A stretch of 64,000 bases of DNA from Tabrizicola_A aquatica (GTDB taxonomy: Bacteria; Pseudomonadota; Alphaproteobacteria; Rhodobacterales; Rhodobacteraceae), in NCBI GenBank assembly GCA_965194375.1, contig CBDAEL010000003.1. One strand, given 5' to 3'. Made by a program: the position numbers and the translations under genes. Under the pieces are notes generated by a model. It was not told where the DNA came from. It made no database searches and saw nothing but the letters and a program-made list of their open reading frames with translations. Below, in pieces: positions 1-7,425 of this stretch (position 1 is its first letter; each line of letters begins with the position of its first letter).

Positions 1-710
1 CACCACTGAACAACGTTGCCCTTGGCTTCGATCGCCTTGGCCAGCGCGATGTCCCACAGCTCGGCCATAGCGGCCATGTCGGTGTAGCCATCCATCCACG
101 GACGCGGCAGTTGGCCGGTCGCATCGAGCCAACGGCCCATGGCAGCCAGCGCCGAGTGCGGACGCACAACGACCGAATTCTCGGGGTTGAACAGATCGCC
201 CAGCGAAGGCGGGGTGCCGATTTTCGCATCGGCCGTGTTCACGACCAGCGATTCGGTGCCCCAGGTCGACGGCACATATTTCAGCGCGCCGCCCGGACGC
301 GAACGCTCACCCGCGGCGCCATCAGCGAGGCCCGGCAGGTAGTTGTCCATCGCCAGTTTGGATTCGTCGAACGCGCCCAGAAGGCCGTTCGAGTCCCAAG
401 CGCCAACGCGGTCGATGGTCGGTTCGATAACGTCGATGCCACCAGCTTCCAGCGCGACCTTTGCTTCACCGAACATGGTGTCCTGGTCGGGAAGTTCTTT
501 GAAGTTCACCTTGATGCCGGTGGCGGCTTCAAAGGCGGGGAACACTTTTTCGGCCAAGCCAGGATAGCCAGCCCAGCCGGAGAAGTTCAATTCGCCCGAC
601 GAGGCCAGAGCCTTGGACGAGATCAGCGCCGGAGCGGCGAGAGCGCCAGCACCGGCTGCGCTGCGCTTGAGGAAGCTGCGGCGGTTGAGGGTGGAGAGGG
701 TTTTGGTCAC
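1..710 (-). CDS. ABC transporter solute-binding protein, PotD/spermidine-putrescine type (partial, C-terminus off the left edge)
   Basis: The visible 236 residues form the N-terminal half of a periplasmic binding protein that would deliver a small cationic or organic solute to an ABC importer. Residues 9-25 carry a Tat-type signal (Asn-Arg-Arg-Ser-Phe-Leu-Lys followed by an Ala/Gly-rich stretch), and the mature part begins with a beta-strand plus Gly-Trp-Ala-Gly-Tyr pattern usual in this family. The start is a GTG at 710, chosen because GGGAG lies about 8 bases upstream and the Tat motif follows directly. It is transcribed in the same direction as the catabolic genes to its right but is separated by about 330 bases, so it probably begins its own importer operon continuing to the left. 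Substrate is not determinable. Confidence 0.85.
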   Translation of the reverse strand, partial: MTKTLSTLNRRSFLKRSAAGAGALAAPALISSKALASSGELNFSGWAGYPGLAEKVFPAFEAATGIKVNFKELPDQDTMFGEAKVALEAGGIDVIEPTIDRVGAWDSNGLLGAFDESKLAMDNYLPGLADGAAGERSRPGGALKYVPSTWGTESLVVNTADAKIGTPPSLGDLFNPENSVVVRPHSALAAMGRWLDATGQLPRPWMDGYTDMAAMAELWDIALAKAIEAKGNVVQW

Positions 711-1038
711 GTAGGTCTCCCTGGGTTGTTCCGGTCATCCGGAAGGTTTTGCGAGAACGGCAACGCCACACTCGTCATTTTGCACGACATAAGGCCTTTG
801 CCTGACAAGTTTGTGACAGTGCCAGCCAAAGCCCAATGATAACGCCAGATTAGGCACTTACGGGCCGTCGCTGTCAACAGGATGCCGCCAAAATCCCGTT
901 CATTTCCCAGCGAGCAGGCAGTGCTTGCCATTTTGACCGGCCTGCAAGGCTGTTTGGGGAGGATCTGTTTGCCTGATAGGTGATTCGCAGCGTGCGGCGA
1001 TGGTAGGTCCGAACGGTCCACTGGATGGGCTGTGCCGC
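711..1038. other. intergenic region upstream of the binding-protein gene
   Basis: No convincing gene is seen here; short open frames lack coding character. It separates the 3' end of the flavin reductase gene (1039) from the GTG start at 710 and therefore should hold the promoter of the importer gene. I could not identify a clear -35/-10 pair or a strong terminator hairpin. Confidence 0.5.
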
Positions 1039-1542
1039 TCAGGCCAGCTCATCCATGCCAACCGCACGGCGATAGCTGCGCTGGCCATAGAGCAGCGCAT
1101 CAGGGTTGTCCGACAGATGCACCGCGCCGACCTGCCCGATCAGCACATGGTGGGTTTTCCACAAAAGCGTGGACTTGAGCGTGCATTCAAAGTTTGCCGC
1201 CGCGCCCGCGAGCACTGGCTGACCGCCCTGCCCTGCCTGCCAGTCGACCCGGTCAAACCGCGCCAGATCAGAGGGGGCACGTCCCGCGAAGATGTCGGAC
1301 TGGCCCTGTTGGCCTGTGTTCAGAAGATTGACGCAGAAAGCTCCGTTTTGAAGGATGGCGGCGACGGCCGGGCTTTTGTGGTGGATGCAGACCAAAAGCG
1401 AAGGCGCCTCACCATCGGCCGAGACCGAGGTCATGGACGACACTGTGACGCCATGTTGTCCGCCCGGCCCGTCGGTGGTGATGATCGACACGAAGGTGGT
1501 CGCGCGGGCCATGCCTTCGACAAAGGACTGGCGCAGGTCCAT
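1039..1542 (-). CDS. flavin reductase domain protein (FMN reductase component)
   Basis: This 167-residue protein belongs to the flavin-reductase-like (DIM6/NTAB, HpaC-type) family, which uses NAD(P)H to reduce FMN or FAD, usually for a partner monooxygenase. Family features are the N-terminal Thr-Thr-Phe-Val-Ser-Ile-Ile strand, the Gly-Val-Thr-Val-Ser-Ser-Met-Thr-Ser-Val segment and the Phe-Cys-Val-Asn-Leu-Leu strand. The ATG at 1542 follows the stop of the upstream glutamine-synthetase-like gene by only 4 bases, so it is the last gene of that operon. It plausibly feeds reduced flavin to the acyl-CoA-dehydrogenase-like enzyme encoded 3.3 kb upstream in the same transcript. The flavin and the partner are inferred. 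Confidence 0.82.
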   Translation of the reverse strand: MDLRQSFVEGMARATTFVSIITTDGPGGQHGVTVSSMTSVSADGEAPSLLVCIHHKSPAVAAILQNGAFCVNLLNTGQQGQSDIFAGRAPSDLARFDRVDWQAGQGGQPVLAGAAANFECTLKSTLLWKTHHVLIGQVGAVHLSDNPDALLYGQRSYRRAVGMDELA

Positions 1543-1546
1543 GCCC

Positions 1547-2914
1547 TTAGCCCAGATCAAAGAAACGTTGCAGTTCGACGTCGGGCACCTTTTTGGCAAA
1601 CTGGTCGTGCTGGCTTTGGCGGGTGGCCGAGAAGGCATCGACAAAGCGGTTGCCCAACCAGTCACGCGCAAAATCCGACCCGCGCAGCCGGGCAATCGCC
1701 TCGGGCATCGAGCGGGCATAGTCGGCCCCTTCCTGCGGGTTGGCGTGGCCGTTGCCCTTGACCTCCGCCTGCGGTTCGATCTGCTCAAGGATGCCCGCAA
1801 CGCCCGCGGCGATGGTGGCGGCCGCCGTCAGATAGGGGTTGGTATCCGCCCCCGGCAGGCGGTTTTCCACCCGCAAGGACCCCGCATCATGGCCTACGAC
1901 CCGGAAACAGGTCGTGCGGTTCTCATAGCCCCATGTCAGGCCAGGCGGCGCAAAGGTGCCCGGCGCAAAGCGGCGGTAGCTGTTGACGGTGGGCAGGAAC
2001 ACAAGGCTGAGATCGCCGATGTATTTCTGCAGCCCACCCAAGAAATGCCGGAAGGTCTGGCTCATGCCATGTTCAGCCTTCGGGTCGTGGAACAATGTCT
2101 TGCCGCCCGCATCCTTCATCGAGATGTGCAGGTGGATGGACTGGCTGTCTGCCGTTTCCGTCCAGCGCGGCATGAAGGTGACCGACCGGCCCTGCCGCAG
2201 CGCCAGCGCGCGGATGAAGTTCTTCAGCAGCACCAGCTGATCGGCAGGCTCCAACCCTTGGCCAGCGCCTATGCAAGCCTCAAGGAACCCGCCGCCGATT
2301 TCTTCGTGCATCTTGGCCAGATCGATCTTCAGGGGTTCGCACATGGCCGAAACCGCCTCGTACCATTCGGTTTGCACGGTCTGATACAGCACCAGATCGT
2401 GGCTTGGGTGCATGGTGGCGGTTTTGAGGTTGCGATAGCCCTTGTCCCGTGCCGATTCCGGGGTTTCGTCGAAAAGGGTATATTCCAACTCCATCCCATA
2501 TTTCGGATGCAAACCGTGGGCTGCGGCCCGGTCTAGCACCGATTTCAGGATCGAGCGCGGGCAGATCTGGGCGGTGTCGCCGGAATAGTTGGTGAGAACC
2601 AAAAGGTCATGGCCGGGCTTCGCCCAAGGGATGCGGCGCGCGCTGGTCGGATCAACGATCAAGGGGTCGTCGTGAAAATCGCCGGTGCCATCGGTGACGC
2701 CGGGCATTTCCAGCATCTCATCAGTCGGATCAAGCGCCAGTTGCGCGGGCGCCATGCCCATGCCGTTCTTCAAGATGCCCTTCAGGCTGGAGACCGACAC
2801 CATCTGCCCACGCAAAAGCCCGTTGGTATCCACAAGGGCCACGGTGGCAAAGCGGCTGGTTGCGTCGTCCATATAGGCGTGCAGCTGGGCAGGGTCAGGC
2901 GCGGTATCAGTCAT
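1547..2914 (-). CDS. glutamine synthetase family protein (gamma-glutamyl-amide ligase type)
   Basis: The 455-residue product has the glutamine synthetase fold. It shows the metal and glutamate ligands in Gly-Met-Glu-Leu-Glu-Tyr (about residue 155), the His-Leu-His segment (about 268) and the Arg-Val-Glu-Asn-Arg plus Asn-Pro-Tyr-Leu C-terminal signature. Members found in catabolic operons (PuuA, TdnQ and gamma-glutamylalkylamide ligases) join glutamate to an amine with ATP instead of making glutamine. The ATG at 2914 overlaps the tetR stop by 8 bases and has GGGGA upstream. The setting among ring-cleavage and flavin-dependent genes suggests activation or detoxification of an amine substrate or intermediate. 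That substrate is inference; a nitrogen-assimilation role is unlikely given the context. Confidence 0.85.
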   Translation of the reverse strand: MTDTAPDPAQLHAYMDDATSRFATVALVDTNGLLRGQMVSVSSLKGILKNGMGMAPAQLALDPTDEMLEMPGVTDGTGDFHDDPLIVDPTSARRIPWAKPGHDLLVLTNYSGDTAQICPRSILKSVLDRAAAHGLHPKYGMELEYTLFDETPESARDKGYRNLKTATMHPSHDLVLYQTVQTEWYEAVSAMCEPLKIDLAKMHEEIGGGFLEACIGAGQGLEPADQLVLLKNFIRALALRQGRSVTFMPRWTETADSQSIHLHISMKDAGGKTLFHDPKAEHGMSQTFRHFLGGLQKYIGDLSLVFLPTVNSYRRFAPGTFAPPGLTWGYENRTTCFRVVGHDAGSLRVENRLPGADTNPYLTAAATIAAGVAGILEQIEPQAEVKGNGHANPQEGADYARSMPEAIARLRGSDFARDWLGNRFVDAFSATRQSQHDQFAKKVPDVELQRFFDLG

Positions 2915-3593
2915 GGTGTCCCCGTGGTGTTGGGCCCTCGGCGGCAAGGGCCTGAAGTTGGGCCAGATCTTGGCCGGGATCGGTGGAATAGGCTTTCAGG
3001 AACACCCGAAGGCCATTGGTGATAAAGCGGTGCAGATCGGCGCGGCCCGGCAGGTTGGCCGCATCATGCAGCGCGCGGTTGCGCGGGGCTGACAGGATCA
3101 GGCCCCAAAGGTCCTCGGCGGCGAGTTCCGCATCGTCAAAGGCAAGCCGCCCTTCGGCGCGCTTGGCCGAGAGATAGGCCATCACGCCGCGCAAAACGCG
3201 CTCTGGCCCCGCGGATTGATAGGCGCGGCCAATCTCGGGAAAGCGCTGCGCCTCACCGATGGTAAGCCGGGCGAGCGACAGGAAATCGGGGCGCAGGACG
3301 GTGTCGGCATAGTGCCAGGAAAAGGCCCAAAGTTCCGGCACCAACCCCAGACCGTCGGGTTCCTCAAACGCGCCCAGCATAGTGTCGCGCTGTTCGACCA
3401 TGATGGCAGAAAAGAGCTGTTCCTTGCTGCCAAAGTATTGATAAAGCGTTGGTTTTGACACACCTGCCAGCGCCGCGATGGCATCCATCGATGTGCCGGA
3501 ATAGCCCTGATCCGCAAAGACCTTCAGCGCGGAGGCCAAGATCCGGCGCTCTTTCAGCTGCTTGTTGCGGGCGCGGGGCGGCAGGGCTGTCAT
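2907..3593 (-). CDS. TetR/AcrR family transcriptional regulator
   Basis: A 228-residue regulator with an N-terminal TetR helix-turn-helix (about residues 18-62). It includes the typical Phe-Ala-Asp-Gln-Gly-Tyr start, the Thr-Ser-Met-Asp-Ala-Ile-Ala-Ala recognition unit and the Tyr-Gln-Tyr-Phe-Gly-Ser-Lys-Glu ending. The C-terminal ligand domain resembles the AefR-like group. Its ATG overlaps the upstream hydrolase stop by 4 bases (ATGA) and its own end overlaps the downstream ligase start, so it is translationally embedded in the operon it most likely controls. A near-perfect inverted repeat at 7298-7316, on top of the -10 element of this operon, is a good candidate for its operator, which would give autoregulation. 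Confidence 0.9.
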   Translation of the reverse strand: MTALPPRARNKQLKERRILASALKVFADQGYSGTSMDAIAALAGVSKPTLYQYFGSKEQLFSAIMVEQRDTMLGAFEEPDGLGLVPELWAFSWHYADTVLRPDFLSLARLTIGEAQRFPEIGRAYQSAGPERVLRGVMAYLSAKRAEGRLAFDDAELAAEDLWGLILSAPRNRALHDAANLPGRADLHRFITNGLRVFLKAYSTDPGQDLAQLQALAAEGPTPRGHHD

Positions 3594-4891
3594 GGCACAA
3601 GCCGCGCCAGAAAGGGGATCAGCGCGGCGTTATAGGCGTCGCTCCCTTCAACATTGCAGACATGGCCAACGCCGGGGATGGTTTCATATTGCACATCGGG
3701 GCGGGCGTCTTGCATCTGCGGCGCGGCATCAAGAATGCGGCCCGCAACAGCGCGGATTTCGGACGGGGGGGCAAGACGGTCATGCTGGCCGGTCATCAGA
3801 AGCGTGGGCATCGTCAGGCGGGCAAAGTCAAACCGCTCGCGCGGCGAGGTAAAGCAGACCAGCGCATCGCGGTAGGTGGCGGCGGGGATGGCGGACATGG
3901 AGGCCAAAAGCTCATCCCGGATGGCGTCGGGCGCATCCGGCCCGGCGATCACCTTGACCACGGCGGGGGCGAAATCGGCAGGCACCTGTCCCGCGTTCAA
4001 CGGCACTTCGCGCGAGACGCGGAAGGCTTCCCGTTCCTCTGGCCCCGCTTCGGACATGCCTGTGCAGCCGCCCGACAAGACCAGCCCCGCCAGCTTTTCA
4101 GGGTGGCGCATGGCGAAGGAGGTCGCGATCCATGAGCCGTAGGACAGGCCCACCAACACCAGCCGGTCGGCGCCGAAATGGGCCATGACGCGGCAAATGT
4201 CGTCGCAATAATCGTCGACTGTGGATTGGTCAAAGCCAAGGCTGCTGTCGCCATAGCCGCGCAGGTCCATGGCGCAGGCGGTCATCAGATGGCCGACTTG
4301 GCCCAGTTGGCGCGCCCAGTTCTGGCGCGCGCCGCCGATGCCATGCAGGAACAGCGCCAGCGTGCGGCCTTTGGCGGCGGTATGGGTCAGGCCAAGGCGC
4401 GGGGTGCCGGGCAGGATGGTTTCGGTCAATGCAACGGCGGGGGCTGCGGCGGGAGGGGTCTCGGCCCCCTGCCCGGCGCGGGCGATCAGCGCGTCGATCC
4501 CGGCCTCAAACACCGGTTGCGTGCCTTTGGCAATGTCCGAGGCGCGGGGACCGGGGGCCTCGATCTCGGCGGTCCAGCTGATCGCGGTGCCGCCGCCATC
4601 GCGGGGCGAGAACGTCAGGCGGGCGTTGTAGCGGCTGGCCCCCTTGATGCCCTCAAGATGGGTATAGGCGATGACGCGGTCTGAGTTCGACAGATAGGTG
4701 CGTTGTTCGCGGTAGACGGTGTCCTCGCCATGCGCCGTAAAGCGGCGGATCAATGCGCCCTTTTCGCCGCGCTCCTGCGTGATGGTGGCAATGAAGGGAT
4801 GCCAAGCGCCGCAAAAATCTCGCGCCGTGCCCCAAAGCGCATCGGGCGATGCGCTGGCCGTGGCGATGACATGCAGCGTCTCGCGTCCCAT
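3590..4891 (-). CDS. fused SRPBCC domain and alpha/beta hydrolase
   Basis: This 433-residue protein joins two domains. Residues 1 to about 140 look like an SRPBCC/polyketide-cyclase-type helix-grip domain. An Ala/Pro-rich linker (about 142-155) leads to an alpha/beta hydrolase (about 157-433). The hydrolase has the His-Gly oxyanion motif near 183, the nucleophile elbow Gly-Leu-Ser-Tyr-Gly with Ser250, an Asp in Gly-Gln-His-Asp-Arg, and a His in Gly-Val-Gly-His. Next to a NicX-type dioxygenase an alpha/beta hydrolase is expected to act like NicD, removing formate from an N-formylmaleamate-like ring-cleavage product. NicD itself is a single-domain protein of about 270 residues, so the SRPBCC fusion is unusual. 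The ATG at 4891 overlaps the preceding stop (TGATG). Confidence 0.85.
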   Translation of the reverse strand: MGRETLHVIATASASPDALWGTARDFCGAWHPFIATITQERGEKGALIRRFTAHGEDTVYREQRTYLSNSDRVIAYTHLEGIKGASRYNARLTFSPRDGGGTAISWTAEIEAPGPRASDIAKGTQPVFEAGIDALIARAGQGAETPPAAAPAVALTETILPGTPRLGLTHTAAKGRTLALFLHGIGGARQNWARQLGQVGHLMTACAMDLRGYGDSSLGFDQSTVDDYCDDICRVMAHFGADRLVLVGLSYGSWIATSFAMRHPEKLAGLVLSGGCTGMSEAGPEEREAFRVSREVPLNAGQVPADFAPAVVKVIAGPDAPDAIRDELLASMSAIPAATYRDALVCFTSPRERFDFARLTMPTLLMTGQHDRLAPPSEIRAVAGRILDAAPQMQDARPDVQYETIPGVGHVCNVEGSDAYNAALIPFLARLVP

Positions 4892-6198
4892 CAGCGCAGA
4901 GCCCGCAAGGCGCCCGAGTGCCCGCGCCAAAGCGAGTTGCGCGCACCACCCTCGTCGCCGGGGGCGTGGTCAAGTTCGTCCATCTCGTAAAGCGCAAGAA
5001 CCCCGATGTAATCCTCCATGATTTCCGAGGTATAGGGCAGCATCAACGCGCCGCAGCGGCTGTCACGATACATGCGTTCCAAGGGCAAGGATTTCAGCAT
5101 GGACTGGCCGCCACAGGTTCGGATGGCCATGGCGGCGATTTCCTGCACGCCTTCCATGACGTTGTACTGGGCGGCGTACATCCGCATCACTTCCGGTTTG
5201 CCGGGCATCCCCTTGGCTTCGGAAAACGCCTGCCACCACAGCGCACGCATATTGGCAAGGCGGGCATACATCTTGCTGACAGCAACGCGTTTGGTCGCAT
5301 ACATGCGGCGGTCAATCGGCGGCTGGCCGGGGATTTTGCCCTGCAGATAGGCCACGGTGAAATCATAGGCCCCTTGCGCCACGCCCATGTAGGTGGGCGA
5401 GAGCGTGGCCATCATGTGGGGCCAGTTTGGCAGCGTTTTGCCGAAAATGCCGTTGGGCATCAGAAGATCATCTTCGGTGACAAAGACATCTTTCAAGATC
5501 AGATCACGGCTGTTGGTGCCGCGCATGCCCAAGGGGTCCCACTCGCCCTTGACCGTCAGGCCGGGGGTGTCTTTGTGGACGACGAACAGCACCGTATCCT
5601 CGTGGCGCGGCTCCACGCCTTCGAACACCTCGGTGCAGACGATGGTGTAATAGTCGCAATAGCCCGCGAGGCTGGCGAATTTCTTGAAGCCGTTGATTTT
5701 CCAACCCCCATCCACCTTGCAGCATTGGGTTTGGTTGGGCTTGGACGTCCAGTTTTGTCCGCCTTCAGAGATGGGCTGCGAATAGATTGCGCGCTCTTTC
5801 ATCGCCCGGCGGAACTGCTTTTCGCGCAAGGGGGCGAAGGCGGCCTTCTCCTCGGCACTCAGGTTCGGCATGTCATACATGAAGCGCGACCAAGCCATGG
5901 ACGAGTTGTGCATGTTGAAGGTCAGCGCAGTGGCGCCGCAGTATTTTGCAATCTCGGCCCCGACCATGGCATATTCGCCCATGGAAAAGCCCCAGCCGCC
6001 GAATTCTTGCGGGATCGACAGGCCCAAGAAACCGGCGTCGGCCAGATCCTTGTAGTTTTCCGTCGGGAAAGAGGCATCATCATCCACCGCCTTGGCGCGG
6101 GTGGCAAAGGCCGGACCCATGGCGTTTATCTTGTCCAAGGCCACAATCACTTCGGTGCGGACGCGAGAGAGGTCGTAGTAATCGGCGGGGGTGCTCAT
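4891..6198 (-). CDS. acyl-CoA-dehydrogenase-like flavoenzyme, probable FMNH2-dependent monooxygenase
   Basis: The 435-residue product has the full acyl-CoA dehydrogenase fold: an N-terminal helical domain, a middle beta domain with the Asp-Pro-Leu-Gly-Met-Arg-Gly-Thr segment, and a C-terminal helical domain with Arg-Met-Tyr-Arg-Asp-Ser-Arg. At the place where dehydrogenases carry the catalytic base in Tyr-Glu-Gly-Thr, this protein has Leu-Pro-Tyr-Thr-Ser-Glu-Ile, so the base is Pro388. Relatives without that glutamate include two-component monooxygenases such as DszC- and IacA/IndA-type enzymes, which receive reduced flavin from a separate reductase. Two flavin reductase genes flank this operon, which supports such a role. 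The ATG at 6198 lies 14 bases after the NicX-like stop. Confidence 0.8.
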   Translation of the reverse strand: MSTPADYYDLSRVRTEVIVALDKINAMGPAFATRAKAVDDDASFPTENYKDLADAGFLGLSIPQEFGGWGFSMGEYAMVGAEIAKYCGATALTFNMHNSSMAWSRFMYDMPNLSAEEKAAFAPLREKQFRRAMKERAIYSQPISEGGQNWTSKPNQTQCCKVDGGWKINGFKKFASLAGYCDYYTIVCTEVFEGVEPRHEDTVLFVVHKDTPGLTVKGEWDPLGMRGTNSRDLILKDVFVTEDDLLMPNGIFGKTLPNWPHMMATLSPTYMGVAQGAYDFTVAYLQGKIPGQPPIDRRMYATKRVAVSKMYARLANMRALWWQAFSEAKGMPGKPEVMRMYAAQYNVMEGVQEIAAMAIRTCGGQSMLKSLPLERMYRDSRCGALMLPYTSEIMEDYIGVLALYEMDELDHAPGDEGGARNSLWRGHSGALRALR

Positions 6199-6212
6199 CG
6201 GGGCCTCGGGGA

Positions 6213-7265
6213 TCAAAGGGCGAGGTCGCCCAGCAGGACGCCCTCCTTGACGACGGCGTGGCCGTCGAGCGTGATGGTGCAATTGCGCATCGGCAGGTCG
6301 AAATGGCCCAGCGTATAGCGCCCAGCATATTGGTTGGCCCCGGTGGACCATAGGAAACTGCCGGGAAGGGCGCGGAATTCGACGGCCTGCATGTCGCGCT
6401 TGTCATATAGGGTGGCCGAAACCCATTTGGCGGCCGGGTTCACGCCCCAGCCGACATGCGAGATGCCATAGGCGTTCCGATCCTCCCAAGCCTCCATGTA
6501 TTCGCGGAAATGAAGGGCATCGATGCCGTCGCCCTTGATGGCAGTGACGAAATCATTCTCGATCGTGCAATCGATGCGGCTGGTCAGGAAGGTCTTAAAC
6601 GTCAGGTTCATATCGCCCACGTCCATCACGATGCGGCCGTTGACGGTGTTCTTGCCGGGGAAGGCAAGGCACAGCCCGCCGGGCCAATGGGCGACCGCGC
6701 CGGGGGTGGTGCCGAAACCGGGGGTGCCGCCGCAAGGGGCGTCGGTCAGGTCGATGGTGAGATCGGTCCCGGCCTTGGAGGTGACGCGCATCAGCTTGGC
6801 CTCGCGCAGCATCTGGACGCCAAGGGTGACGCGGGCGGCGTGTTCGGCCTTCGGTTCGGTGCGCTCAAGGATTTCGGGGTGTTCGTTGGTGATGACCAAC
6901 AGCCGCGCGCGGCCCGCATCCTCGATTTCCGGCCATTCGGGGGCGTGGATGAGCCCTTCGACGGTGCAATCGACGATGATGTCTTGCAGTTTCAATGCCT
7001 CGATCACCGAGCGGTTGCCTAGAATGGCCCAAGAGGTGCCGGTGGATTTCACCGGAACGGGCGCGGTTTGCACGGGCGTCGGCATCTGGATCATGCAGAA
7101 CTCGGCCCCAAGGTCATAGGCCGCGAGTTCACACAGTTGGATAAGGACCGGGCGCGACTGGGTTTCGGACAGGATCGCCAGCTTGGTGCCCTTGCCGATG
7201 CCGTTCAGCGCGAACACGCGGCGGAACGCGGCCAGCCATTTGCCTTCGATACGCTCTTGCAGCAT
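6213..7265 (-). CDS. NicX-type 2,5-dihydroxypyridine 5,6-dioxygenase (M29 aminopeptidase-like)
   Basis: This 350-residue protein belongs to the aminopeptidase T-like family that includes NicX, the iron-dependent extradiol enzyme that opens 2,5-dihydroxypyridine to N-formylmaleamate. NicX is also about 350 residues and uses a two-His, one-Asp iron site near residues 265, 318 and 320. Here His270 (in Ser-His-Val-Gly-Trp-Gly), His321 and Asp323 (in Gly-His-Phe-Asp-Leu-Pro) match that pattern in type and spacing. I chose the ATG at 7265, which has AAAGGG upstream, over an upstream in-frame start at 7322 because the resulting length fits the family. It is the first gene of the downstream operon. 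The exact substrate is inferred; nicotinate hydroxylase genes are absent from the window. Confidence 0.78.
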   Translation of the reverse strand: MLQERIEGKWLAAFRRVFALNGIGKGTKLAILSETQSRPVLIQLCELAAYDLGAEFCMIQMPTPVQTAPVPVKSTGTSWAILGNRSVIEALKLQDIIVDCTVEGLIHAPEWPEIEDAGRARLLVITNEHPEILERTEPKAEHAARVTLGVQMLREAKLMRVTSKAGTDLTIDLTDAPCGGTPGFGTTPGAVAHWPGGLCLAFPGKNTVNGRIVMDVGDMNLTFKTFLTSRIDCTIENDFVTAIKGDGIDALHFREYMEAWEDRNAYGISHVGWGVNPAAKWVSATLYDKRDMQAVEFRALPGSFLWSTGANQYAGRYTLGHFDLPMRNCTITLDGHAVVKEGVLLGDLAL

Positions 7266-7297
7266 GCCCTGCCCTTTCGAAACGCGCGCCAGAAATC

Positions 7298-7316
7298 TTA
7301 CTGACCAGTTTAGTAA
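7298..7316. promoter_or_regulatory. inverted repeat overlapping a promoter -10, candidate TetR operator
   Basis: The segment reads, on the minus strand, TTACTAA-ACTGG-TCAGTAA, a 7-base inverted repeat with one mismatch and a 5-base centre. A consensus -35 element TTGACA lies at 7335-7340 on the minus strand, and TTACTA (7311-7316) sits 18 bases downstream as a possible -10. The repeat would therefore cover the promoter of the NicX-like operon. Size and symmetry fit a TetR-family site, and a tetR gene is in this operon. Confidence 0.5.
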
Positions 7317-7344
7317 TTCCAAGACTCAGGATTCTGTCAATCGA

Positions 7345-7356
7345 ATTTTCGAAAAT
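7345..7356. promoter_or_regulatory. palindrome ATTTTCGAAAAT, candidate shared GntR-family operator
   Basis: A perfect 12-base palindrome lies 4 bases upstream of the TTGACA element of the NicX-like operon. The same core, extended to 16 bases, lies between the cupin dioxygenase gene and the divergent gntR gene (11185-11200). A shorter TTTCGAAA core also occurs at 7275-7282, close to the start codon. The position next to the -35 could allow activation or repression. Confidence 0.6.
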
Positions 7357-7425
7357 CCGGTGCGCAGCGGCACCGGCGACTAGGTCTGGCGTTCGGCAGG
7401 GCTTTGTGGGACAGCGCTTGGGCGG

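Noticed and set aside
4918..6318. Plus-strand open frame of 466 codons opposite the ACAD-like gene
   Set aside because: Antisense shadow; the minus-strand gene has strong motifs and overlapping neighbours.
6213..7265. Firm naming of the cluster as a nicotinate (nic) pathway
   Set aside because: NicX-type residues are present, but nicAB, nicC, a NicE isomerase and a NicF-type amidase are not in the window, and a gentisate-type branch is.
7275..7282. TTTCGAAA near the NicX-like start as a further GntR operator
   Set aside because: Only an 8-base core, without the outer bases of the other sites, and it overlaps the region just upstream of the ribosome binding site; it may be chance.
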